Source of the DNA: Campylobacteraceae bacterium
GTDB taxonomy: Bacteria > Campylobacterota > Campylobacteria > Campylobacterales > Sulfurovaceae
Direction of reading: 5' to 3'
Length of the DNA: 8,899 bases
Assembly: GCA_027079365.1 (NCBI GenBank)
Contig: JALWVW010000011.1
Span: forward strand, 1-8,899
The notes under the pieces were generated by a model. The model was not told the origin of the DNA. It saw only the letters and a program-made list of their open reading frames with translations, and made no database searches. This document shows positions 1-5,994 of this stretch, in pieces. Position 1 is the stretch's first letter. The number at the start of each line of letters is the position of its first letter. Position numbers and translations under genes: made by a program.

Positions 1-359
1 ATGAGATTCTCAGTGTAACCCCAGTCTCTGTTTTTGAACCCATCCCATTCTATACGAAGAGGATCGGGGTTTCTGTAAGTGACAGAATCAGCCCCTGAGC
101 GTGCACGATTATAGACTTTGCTTGGGTCTTTCAGGTAGTGACCTATCTGCTCTCCCCACCCTTCTAGTTTGCGGTTAGAGCCATAGGGGTCATTGTAGTT
201 GCCACTTAGGTAATTTCCGGCATGTACCGTGGAAGAACCTAGGATAAAGATGCGTTTTTGTGGAGCAGATGGCTCTTTCTGATCTACTGTTGTCCCACAG
301 CCTGCTACAATCAATACCCACAGTACACCTAGTAATGGTCGTTTAAAAATATTTTTCAT
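1..359 (-). CDS. SGNH/GDSL-hydrolase-like lipoprotein, N-terminal part (cut by window edge)
   Basis: The first 119 codons are visible, reading leftward from an ATG at 359 with a strong AAGGAG ribosome binding site at 366-371. The product starts with a lipoprotein signal peptide: basic residues KNIFKR, a hydrophobic stretch at about 8-18, and a lipobox V18-A19-G20-C21. It is therefore probably lipidated at C21 and exported. After a short linker comes FILGSSTV (38-45), which resembles block I of SGNH esterases, with S43 as candidate nucleophile. GWGEQIGHYL (67-76) and YNRARSGADS (83-92) resemble the next conserved parts of rhamnogalacturonan-acetylesterase-like proteins. The usual Asp of the GDS motif is Ser here. 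Function would be hydrolysis of an ester, perhaps on a polysaccharide, but the substrate is unknown. The C-terminal Asp-His of the triad lies outside the window. It follows purN by 56 bases and may be co-transcribed or have its own promoter. Confidence 0.65.
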   Translation of the reverse strand, partial: MKNIFKRPLLGVLWVLIVAGCGTTVDQKEPSAPQKRIFILGSSTVHAGNYLSGNYNDPYGSNRKLEGWGEQIGHYLKDPSKVYNRARSGADSVTYRNPDPLRIEWDGFKNRDWGYTENL

Positions 360-415
360 TTTCCTCTCCTTTTAGCGGATAAGGGAAATGATATCACAGA
401 ATAGTGTCTTAATAG

Positions 416-970
416 TTACCTTAAACTTAGTATTTGCTGAATCGCTTCAATCAGTGCTTCTTTTTCCAGCTTTCGTATCTTTTGGGTGTACGCTTCTAAC
501 GACAACCCCTGCTTGGCGATCTCACTCTGGAGTATGATTTCTCCTCCATCCAGTTCCGAACTGACCCAGTGCACCGTGACACCACCCTCATCAAAAGTGT
601 CTGTGTAGCTTTTTTCAATAGCATGAAGTCCCTTGTGCCTGGGAAGAAGAGAGGGATGGAGATTGATTGCTGCTATCTGTTCAGTAAATACTGGTGTAAG
701 AATACGCATAAACCCTGCCAATACTGTCAAATCTGGTTGACATTTTTGTAAATAGTTGACAACTGATTTGTCATAGGTTTCTCTGCTATCAAACCGTTTT
801 GAATCAATGACTACAAGGGGAATATCATATTTTTTGGCTATATCTATTCCTGCAGCGCAAGGATTATTTGTCAATGCCAAGACAACTTCCAGTTTACTGC
901 CATGCAGTCTCTCTAAAATTTCGCGTAAGTTGCTACCCTTTCCGCTAAAAAGTATCGCGATCCGCTTCAC
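416..970 (-). CDS. purN: Phosphoribosylglycinamide formyltransferase (folate-dependent GAR transformylase)
   Basis: PurN transfers a formyl group from 10-formyltetrahydrofolate to GAR, the third step of de novo IMP synthesis, in the cytoplasm. At 184 residues it is a little shorter than the E. coli enzyme. The phosphate-binding loop FSGKGSNL is at 8-15. The signature AINLHPSLLPRHKGLHA (101-117) carries catalytic N103 and H105, and SSELDGGEIILQ (137-148) carries D141, so the catalytic triad is complete. The start is a GTG at 968-970, which overlaps the TGA of the upstream nnr gene in the sequence GTGA. No strong ribosome binding site precedes it, so translation is probably coupled to nnr. Function is certain at family level. 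A second enzyme for the same step, purT, lies at 4723-5889. Confidence 0.97.
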   Translation of the reverse strand: MKRIAILFSGKGSNLREILERLHGSKLEVVLALTNNPCAAGIDIAKKYDIPLVVIDSKRFDSRETYDKSVVNYLQKCQPDLTVLAGFMRILTPVFTEQIAAINLHPSLLPRHKGLHAIEKSYTDTFDEGGVTVHWVSSELDGGEIILQSEIAKQGLSLEAYTQKIRKLEKEALIEAIQQILSLR

Positions 971-2391
971 AGTGACTCAAGCTGTACGATCTGTGCAATC
1001 AGGTCTTCTGGAAGCAGTGCATAAGAGGCGCCGCTGTAGCGCTGGGCAGCAGCGGTCAGTGCCAGTGATCCTTGAATTGCTGCATCGATCCCAGAATAGC
1101 CCTGTGCCAGCAGTGCCACGATCAGGCCACTGAGTACATCCCCACTGCCCCCTTTGCTTAGTTTGGCTGACCCGAAAGGATTAATGTGCACCTTTTCCTC
1201 CTGCACGATCAACATAGTGGCACCCTTGAGCAAAAGTGTCACATGGGGATAGCGGGCGCTAAAGGCTCTGACCATACCGAAGCGATCCGCCTGCACTTGT
1301 GCTGTCGTGACCTTCTCTCCCATCGTTGCTTCCCATAGCGCAGTAAACTCTTTAGGGTGTGGTGTCAGTATAATCTCTCTCTCCTTCTGCTCCAAAATAC
1401 CCAACAGATCCTGATGATAAAAACTGTCTGCATCCAGCACTATAGGCAGACGACTCTCCACCACTCTCCTGGCAAGAAAAGCACTGTCCAGATAGCCGCC
1501 AAGCCCCATGCCTATTGCCATCGCCGTAGCAGTAGGAGGTAGATCAGAAGTATGCATCAGGTAGGCAGGAGAAGTGATATTTTCATGAGAGATCAGCGTG
1601 GTCAATCCGGCACCAAACCTAGATGCAGCCATCCCTGCAATGATCCCTGCTCCCTCCTTCTCTCCGCAAAAGACCGCCGCATGCCCAAAGCTTCCCTTGT
1701 GTGTCACCTGTGAAAAGTCACGGCTGGGAAGTGCCATATCTTCACGATCAAGCAGATAACTCGATACTGGCATATCTTTGGTGTAGTAGTTGTAGCGCAG
1801 TCCCAGATCCACACGCACAATCTCTCCTACAGTATCTTTGACGGCATCACTATAGAGCGACTCTTTGCGTGCCCCCATCGTGATTGTCACATCCGCAGCA
1901 AATGCCTCTGTGGCAATCTGCCCGCTCTCATCAATACCTGTAGGAATATCACAAGCCAGCTTGAAACCATTGAGATTATTCATACTCTCGACGATCTCCT
2001 GCGAAAGCGCATCCAGAGGACGAGACAATCCGGCACCAAAGAGCGCATCCACAATAATATCTGCCTCGCCAATACCCTCTACAATCTCCACATAGTCCAG
2101 CTTCTGTACCCTTTCCAACTGCAACTTCGCCATCACCGTACTGATACCAAAAGGAATATACAGTTTCACACTGGGAAAGGCAAACTGCATCAGGCGTGCC
2201 AGTGCGATCCCATCTGCACCATTGTTGCCAGGGCCTGCCACAATAAGAATAGAGTTTGCCTCTTTGAGATGGTGTCTTATATAGCTCTCCATCCCCTCTG
2301 CCGCATGCTCCATCAAAATATCCTCTGTCAAGCCATACACCTCACAGCAACGCCTATCCATCTCATAACAGTTTCGAAATACTTTTCTCAC
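967..2391 (-). CDS. nnr: Bifunctional NAD(P)H-hydrate epimerase / ADP-dependent NAD(P)H-hydrate dehydratase
   Basis: This cytoplasmic enzyme repairs hydrated, inactive NADH and NADPH. The N-terminal YjeF_N domain (about 1-210) interconverts the R and S hydrates. The C-terminal ribokinase-like domain (about 225-474) dehydrates the S form using ADP. Visible motifs are GPGNNGADG (53-61), DALFGAG (115-121) and CDIPTGID (147-154) in the epimerase, then THKGSFGHAAVF (230-241), LTPHPKEF (342-349), KGA (389-391) and the anion-hole/catalytic GSGDVLSG (415-422) in the dehydratase. Its 474 residues are slightly fewer than in E. coli (about 515). The GTG start at 2389-2391 is supported by a strong AGGAGGT site five bases upstream. 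It overlaps the upstream DUF4153 gene by four bases, and purN downstream by four. All key motifs of both halves are present, so both activities are expected. Confidence 0.95.
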   Translation of the reverse strand: MRKVFRNCYEMDRRCCEVYGLTEDILMEHAAEGMESYIRHHLKEANSILIVAGPGNNGADGIALARLMQFAFPSVKLYIPFGISTVMAKLQLERVQKLDYVEIVEGIGEADIIVDALFGAGLSRPLDALSQEIVESMNNLNGFKLACDIPTGIDESGQIATEAFAADVTITMGARKESLYSDAVKDTVGEIVRVDLGLRYNYYTKDMPVSSYLLDREDMALPSRDFSQVTHKGSFGHAAVFCGEKEGAGIIAGMAASRFGAGLTTLISHENITSPAYLMHTSDLPPTATAMAIGMGLGGYLDSAFLARRVVESRLPIVLDADSFYHQDLLGILEQKEREIILTPHPKEFTALWEATMGEKVTTAQVQADRFGMVRAFSARYPHVTLLLKGATMLIVQEEKVHINPFGSAKLSKGGSGDVLSGLIVALLAQGYSGIDAAIQGSLALTAAAQRYSGASYALLPEDLIAQIVQLESL

Positions 2392-4283
2392 GGTTGACCT
2401 CCTACCAATAAAACTCCTGAAAAATAGATACTCTGCTGATCATGTATCATCCTTCTACCCAACTTCGTCAATACCAATTTTACCCTAAGGTTGCCGATAT
2501 CTTTCTGTAAGACCATCTCTTCTCTGTCTACTTTTACCGATGCCTCTCCATATTTGGCAACAAGTCTGGCAAGCCGTGCTTTCAAATCAAAGACAATCTT
2601 CTCCTGCTCTCCTGCTATGATCAGCTTAGATGCACGGGTATAGGTCAAGGAGATTTTTGGCTTTTCATAGTACCAGTGAAGGTCATGGGACTTCCCCTTC
2701 CTGCCAACTATCTCATAGCCATAGGTATGCATTCTCACTATATATGCATAGTCTCTGACGTCCAGCATCATCTTGATATTTCCTTCCAATACCTCGGTTG
2801 TACTGAATGCTATGGACAGATCTTTTCCATTTTGACCCTTCTGGTACTCCCAGCGACTAACAAGCCTAAAGCCCAATGCCTCCGCAATATATTCTGGTAA
2901 ATAGTGTGGCTTGGTACGGATCGTACCTGCCTTGGTGTTGTCTTTTTTACTCCTCTTTTCCGCCTCTCTTTTGACTTTCAGCAGAAGATAAGACTTCGTT
3001 ATCTTGGGGAATACCTTCTTCAGACTCACCCCTCGGTAGCGTCTGTGTAGATAGCGTATCCCATCAGATACCTCATATCTGAGCTTTAAGGGTGCTTTAG
3101 AGGCAGGATGATATTTTTTGATTGCCTCGACATTCTCTTTGATCCTGATCTCTTGTGCTGTTCTGCTGACCGCATAGGCACTCAGGGGACCAAACTGGGT
3201 AAGGGCGATCAGCATACTCAGCGAGATAAATATCCACTTGATTCTTGCCTTGGAAAAGAGAAGAAAATAGAGAGAGACCATTGCCAGCCATACTCCCAAC
3301 ACAAATACCATATACCGGCTCTCTGTCCATGAATAGGCTGCTATCCGCATCCCTATCGCTATAAAAAGCATCACCGTCTGAAGCAGCACCGCCAGCCATA
3401 TCCCTCTACGCCATCCCCTATTGGTTCCTTTGGCAAAATGTGTCCAGAACAGATAGGTTAATATCGCAACCACCGAAAAAGCCACAATCAGCCATGCCAA
3501 TATCCCTTTGGGCCAATCTTGCACCACGAGCAGCTTCAGCGTATAGGCATACAAAATAACAAAATAAAGCACACTCAATGGTGTTAAGAGCCATTTCGTA
3601 AAGAACTTCTCTACTTTGGGCGGCGTAGTGGTAAATCTGGCTCTCTCCGGATGGGAAGGAATCTGTGACAGAAAATAGCCTACCGAAAAGATACCAATGA
3701 TAAGGATATCTACTTGAAAATAGCGCTTCCCCACAATCACAATATCAAAGAGTTTTTCAATAGCAAATAGGGCACCATTGACACCCAACACCATGACAAT
3801 CGTAAAAAGAAAAGCCATGACAAGTGAAAAAAGAATATGTTTGGCATACTCCCAGTAGTCTGCATTCTCCAGTCTACTTCGCACAAAAGGTGTCCAAAAA
3901 AAAGCGATCAAACAAAGCAAACTCAAAAAGAAATGCCGAAAGGGGATCATATGGGCAGAGAAGTCTTGAGAGGTATCAGGAAGTGTAACATAGTACAAAA
4001 CGATGCCTGCGATCGCCAGCAGCGTCCATACTAGATGCCATCCCCGTGCAAACTGCTCTCCCAAAAGCCTTATAGCGGCAAAGACGAACACGTCCAAAGA
4101 GGCTACCAATGCCACCTTTGCAAGCACAAGATAAACACCTTCCATCTTTTTGGGTTCGACCTCTACCAAGTAGATAGATATCAGTGCCACCAACAACGAA
4201 GCGATCAACGCCAGTGGAAACCGGAGGAGCGTCTCTTTGCTTCTATAAAATATCTCACTGCCTGAAGGAATTATAGGGGACAT
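2388..4283 (-). CDS. DUF4153-type polytopic membrane protein with large C-terminal domain
   Basis: With the start chosen here the protein has 631 residues. About eleven hydrophobic segments lie between 22 and 366 (roughly 22-40, 50-73, 83-100, 114-132, 149-174, 190-207, 229-250, 258-280, 295-315, 323-343, 349-366). The sequence FGPLSAYAVSRTAQ (364-377) at the end of the last one is, from memory, characteristic of DUF4153 proteins. A charged, mostly soluble region of about 260 residues follows. It is rich in beta-like stretches and contains no motif I recognise. The biochemical function of the family is unknown to me; it is an inner-membrane protein by prediction. An in-frame ATG nine codons upstream (4310) has no ribosome binding site, while the ATG at 4283 has AAGGAG five bases upstream, so I place the start at 4283. 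It heads the minus-strand cluster and overlaps nnr by GTGA. Confidence 0.75.
   Translation of the reverse strand: MSPIIPSGSEIFYRSKETLLRFPLALIASLLVALISIYLVEVEPKKMEGVYLVLAKVALVASLDVFVFAAIRLLGEQFARGWHLVWTLLAIAGIVLYYVTLPDTSQDFSAHMIPFRHFFLSLLCLIAFFWTPFVRSRLENADYWEYAKHILFSLVMAFLFTIVMVLGVNGALFAIEKLFDIVIVGKRYFQVDILIIGIFSVGYFLSQIPSHPERARFTTTPPKVEKFFTKWLLTPLSVLYFVILYAYTLKLLVVQDWPKGILAWLIVAFSVVAILTYLFWTHFAKGTNRGWRRGIWLAVLLQTVMLFIAIGMRIAAYSWTESRYMVFVLGVWLAMVSLYFLLFSKARIKWIFISLSMLIALTQFGPLSAYAVSRTAQEIRIKENVEAIKKYHPASKAPLKLRYEVSDGIRYLHRRYRGVSLKKVFPKITKSYLLLKVKREAEKRSKKDNTKAGTIRTKPHYLPEYIAEALGFRLVSRWEYQKGQNGKDLSIAFSTTEVLEGNIKMMLDVRDYAYIVRMHTYGYEIVGRKGKSHDLHWYYEKPKISLTYTRASKLIIAGEQEKIVFDLKARLARLVAKYGEASVKVDREEMVLQKDIGNLRVKLVLTKLGRRMIHDQQSIYFSGVLLVGGQP
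2397..2403 (-). promoter_or_regulatory. Strong ribosome binding site that fixes the GTG start of nnr
   Basis: On the minus strand AGGAGGT stands five bases before the GTG at 2391. It lies inside the last codons of the DUF4153 gene. It makes the GTG, rather than the ATG eleven codons in (M11), the likely start, and allows nnr to recruit ribosomes itself as well as by coupling. Confidence 0.8.
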
Positions 4284-4288
4284 ACACA

Positions 4289-4294
4289 CTCCTT
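4289..4294 (-). promoter_or_regulatory. Ribosome binding site deciding the start of the DUF4153 gene
   Basis: On the minus strand AAGGAG lies five bases before the ATG at 4281-4283. The longer alternative start at 4308-4310 has only AT-rich sequence upstream and would itself overlap the putative -10 box, so this site argues for the shorter protein. Confidence 0.75.
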
Positions 4295-4300
4295 GAATAC

Positions 4301-4311
4301 ATTTTATCATA
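4301..4311 (-). promoter_or_regulatory. Possible TG-extended -10 box for the minus-strand cluster
   Basis: Read leftward, the sequence is TATGATAAAAT, with TAAAAT at 4306-4301 and an upstream TG, after an AT-rich stretch. This fits the sigma-70 promoters of this phylum. The expected start of transcription, near 4294, falls at the edge of the ribosome binding site, leaving almost no leader. That makes the call uncertain; the true promoter may lie further upstream. Confidence 0.35.
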
Positions 4312-4331
4312 AGAATTTAAATAAATCTCGA

Positions 4332-4337
4332 TATAAT
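4332..4337 (+). promoter_or_regulatory. Consensus -10 box (TATAAT) upstream of rpsU
   Basis: A perfect TATAAT follows an AT-rich stretch, about 63 bases before the rpsU start. No clear -35 is visible, as is usual for housekeeping promoters of Campylobacterota. Transcription would start near 4344 and give a leader of about 55 bases. Confidence 0.55.
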
Positions 4338-4354
4338 CCGCTTCTATTTATCGC

Positions 4355-4371
4355 TTCCACGATCGTTGGAA
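4355..4371 (+). repeat. Near-palindrome in the rpsU leader
   Basis: TTCCACGATCGTTGGAA is an inverted repeat: TTCCA pairs with TGGAA around the palindromic CGATCG core, with one extra T on the right. It lies between the presumed transcription start and the ribosome binding site of rpsU. It could be a protein-binding site or a small RNA stem-loop. No regulator is known from the sequence alone. Confidence 0.45.
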
Positions 4372-4399
4372 AATTTTGATAAGGAAGGGGGTGCTTGAT

Positions 4400-4612
4400 A
4401 TGCCAGGAATCGTTGTAAGTCCAAGAGACAACTTTGAAGATGCTTACCGTAAGTTTAAAAGACAATGTGACAGAAACCTCATCGTCACAGAAGCTAGAGC
4501 CAGACAGCACTTCGAAACAAAAACAGAAAAACGCAAGAAAGAGAAGATCGCAACACGCAAGAAGATCCTCAAAAAACTTTTCATGCTCAGAAGATACGAG
4601 TCAAGACTCTAA
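4400..4612 (+). CDS. rpsU: 30S ribosomal protein S21
   Basis: This 70-residue, very basic protein is S21 of the small ribosomal subunit, which helps mRNA binding near the anti-Shine-Dalgarno end of 16S rRNA. Visible signatures are FEDAYRKFKRQCDRN (11-25), TEKRKKEKIATRKK (42-55) and the C-terminal LFMLRRYESRL (60-70), the full length expected for the family. The ATG at 4400 is preceded by a purine-rich AAGGAAGGGGG site at 4381-4391. A TTG eight codons upstream is rejected because it lies before that site. The gene appears to be monocistronic or to run into purT, 110 bases downstream; it diverges from the DUF4153 gene. Confidence 0.97.
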   Translation: MPGIVVSPRDNFEDAYRKFKRQCDRNLIVTEARARQHFETKTEKRKKEKIATRKKILKKLFMLRRYESRL

Positions 4613-4619
4613 TCTCTGC

Positions 4620-4641
4620 CTGTGGGGCTTTTGCCCTGCAG
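4620..4641 (+). terminator. Hairpin after rpsU, possible weak terminator
   Basis: CTGTGGGGC (4620-4628) and GCCCTGCAG (4633-4641) can form a nine-pair stem with two G-U pairs and a TTTT loop, eight bases after the rpsU stop. No run of T follows, so it is not a classic intrinsic terminator. It may instead protect the 3' end or attenuate readthrough into purT. Confidence 0.35.
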
Positions 4642-4685
4642 CTACACGCTTTATCCCTCATCTAAACCATTAATCTATAATTTTT

Positions 4686-4694
4686 TGCTAAAAT
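4686..4694 (+). promoter_or_regulatory. TG-extended -10 box upstream of purT
   Basis: TTTTTTGCTAAAAT contains a T-run, TG at 4686-4687 and TAAAAT at 4689-4694, the form typical of epsilonproteobacterial sigma-70 promoters. It sits 28 bases before the purT start, giving a short leader with an AAAGG ribosome binding site near 4710. A TATAAT at 4676-4681 just upstream is an alternative. Confidence 0.55.
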
Positions 4695-4722
4695 AGCCCT
4701 ACTATTTCTTAAAGGTTACTCT

Positions 4723-5889
4723 ATGACATTTACCACTCCACTCCAACAAAATGCTACTAAAATCATGCTCCTAGGCTCAGGCGAACTAGGCAAAGAGGTC
4801 GCTATCGAAGCGCAGAGACTCGGCATCGAGGTGATCGCTGTGGACAAGTATGACAACGCCCCTGCCCATCTGGTCGCCAACCGTAGCTATGCTATCGATA
4901 TGCAGGATGAAGCCGCTGTGCTTAAGGTGATCGAAAAAGAACAACCCAGCTATATCCTCCCAGAGGTCGAGGCGATCTCCATCTCTGCACTTTTTGAAGC
5001 AGAGAAGCGGGGCTTTCATGTCATCCCCAATGCTGAAGCGGTCAACAAGACCATGAACCGTAAAAATATCCGCGTTTTTGCAGCCGAGGAGCTAGGCGTG
5101 AAAACATCTAGTTTTGAGTTTGTCACTACCCTTGATGGACTCAAAGAGGCAGCAGAGCGTATGGGCTTTCCCTGTGTCATCAAGCCCGTGATGAGCTCTT
5201 CTGGTCATGGACAAAGCATCGCCAAAACAGCAGATGATATAGGAAAATCATGGGAGATAGCCAAAGAAGCCAGAGGGGATGCCAGTGAACTGATCGTCGA
5301 GGAGTTTGTACCGTTTGATTACGAGATCACTTTGCTGACTGCACGCAATGAAACAGGCACCGTCTTCTGTGATGCCATAGGACATATACAAAAAGAGGGG
5401 GACTTCGTCCTCTCTTGGCAGCCTATGTCTATGGGTAAAGATGCTCTACAAAAAGCCAAAGATATCGCCAAGGCCGTAACCGATGGGCTAGGTGGTCGTG
5501 GTATCTTTGGTGTGGAGTTCTTCGTCAAGGGCGAAGAGGTCTACTTCTCCGAGCTTAGCCCCCGTCCGCACGATACAGGCATGGTCACACTCATCACCCA
5601 GAGCCAAAGCCAGTTTGCTCTGCATGTGAGAGCAGTGCTGGGTCTTCCTCTAGACTATACGACCTATAGTGCGGGTGCATGTGGCGCATATAAGGCCAAA
5701 AATGAGAGTCACAACCCTGTGCTAGAGATTCCAGAAAGCGCCTTCTCTGCCAACAGTTTTGTAAGGGTCTTTGGCAAGCCGGAATCTCATGTAGGGAGAC
5801 GTATGGCGGTAAGTCTAGTATTGGATGAGGATGTCGAAGAGGCAAAGAGACAGGCTACTGAGATCGTAGAGCAGATCACGGATCACTAA
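4723..5889 (+). CDS. purT: Formate-dependent phosphoribosylglycinamide formyltransferase
   Basis: PurT is an ATP-grasp enzyme that makes formyl-GAR directly from formate, ATP and GAR, bypassing folate. The 388 residues match the family (E. coli 392). The GAR-binding GSGELGKE is at 18-25 and the conserved Glu at E81. The ATP-grasp domain shows R113, K154, the loop SSSGHGQ (158-164), EEFVPFDYE (193-201), the metal ligands E265 (FGVEFF) and E277 (FSELSPRPHDTG, 275-286), D284, K352 and R359-R360. Aligned from memory with E. coli PurT, all these binding positions are present except that the loop Lys (SSGKGQ) is His162. It has its own likely promoter after rpsU. It duplicates the reaction of PurN, encoded on the other strand nearby. 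Confidence 0.97.
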   Translation: MTFTTPLQQNATKIMLLGSGELGKEVAIEAQRLGIEVIAVDKYDNAPAHLVANRSYAIDMQDEAAVLKVIEKEQPSYILPEVEAISISALFEAEKRGFHVIPNAEAVNKTMNRKNIRVFAAEELGVKTSSFEFVTTLDGLKEAAERMGFPCVIKPVMSSSGHGQSIAKTADDIGKSWEIAKEARGDASELIVEEFVPFDYEITLLTARNETGTVFCDAIGHIQKEGDFVLSWQPMSMGKDALQKAKDIAKAVTDGLGGRGIFGVEFFVKGEEVYFSELSPRPHDTGMVTLITQSQSQFALHVRAVLGLPLDYTTYSAGACGAYKAKNESHNPVLEIPESAFSANSFVRVFGKPESHVGRRMAVSLVLDEDVEEAKRQATEIVEQITDH

Positions 5890-5891
5890 TC

Positions 5892-5927
5892 GAACCCCCT
5901 TGAGTAACCTTGTCGTTCAAAGGGTTC
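5892..5927 (+). terminator. Stem-loop just after purT, possible transcript end
   Basis: GAACCC (5892-5897) pairs with GGGTTC (5922-5927), and TTGA just inside pairs with TCAA across a small internal loop. It starts three bases after the purT stop. There is no following T-run, so I regard it as a 3'-end or attenuator hairpin rather than a proven intrinsic terminator. Confidence 0.35.
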
Positions 5928-5958
5928 AATATACTAAAAACGGTTAAACCAAAAACAC

Positions 5959-5964
5959 TATAAT
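5959..5964 (+). promoter_or_regulatory. Consensus -10 box (TATAAT) upstream of the VKOR gene
   Basis: TATAAT lies in A-rich sequence 31 bases before the ATG at 5995, with an AAGGAG ribosome binding site at 5979-5984 between them. No clear -35 is seen. It suggests a separate transcript for the VKOR-glutaredoxin and yjbQ pair. Confidence 0.5.
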
Positions 5965-5994
5965 CACAAAAAATAAATAAGGAGTAATTGAAAA

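Noticed and set aside
360..415. Promoter between purN and the lipoprotein gene
   Set aside because: The 56 bases hold a strong ribosome binding site but no -10 box convincing enough to list; co-transcription with purN is equally possible.
807..1133. Plus-strand open frame of 108 codons
   Set aside because: It lies antisense to purN and nnr, both of which have full family motifs, and its product shows no recognisable pattern.
3097..3399. Minus-strand open frame of 100 codons
   Set aside because: It is an out-of-frame shadow inside the DUF4153 gene, whose frame has coherent membrane segments.
4376..4399. TTG start giving an S21 eight residues longer
   Set aside because: The purine-rich ribosome binding site lies downstream of this TTG, and S21 proteins begin at the MPGI sequence.
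4307..4510. Minus-strand open frame extending the left cluster upstream across rpsU
   Set aside because: It overlaps rpsU and its promoter antisense and has no ribosome binding site or family resemblance.
4434..4673. Second plus-strand frame across rpsU
   Set aside because: It is a frame-shifted shadow of rpsU; the S21 frame is unambiguous.
5890..5994. Small RNA or riboswitch between purT and the VKOR gene
   Set aside because: Only a short hairpin and a promoter-like box are visible; no known riboswitch core was recognised.
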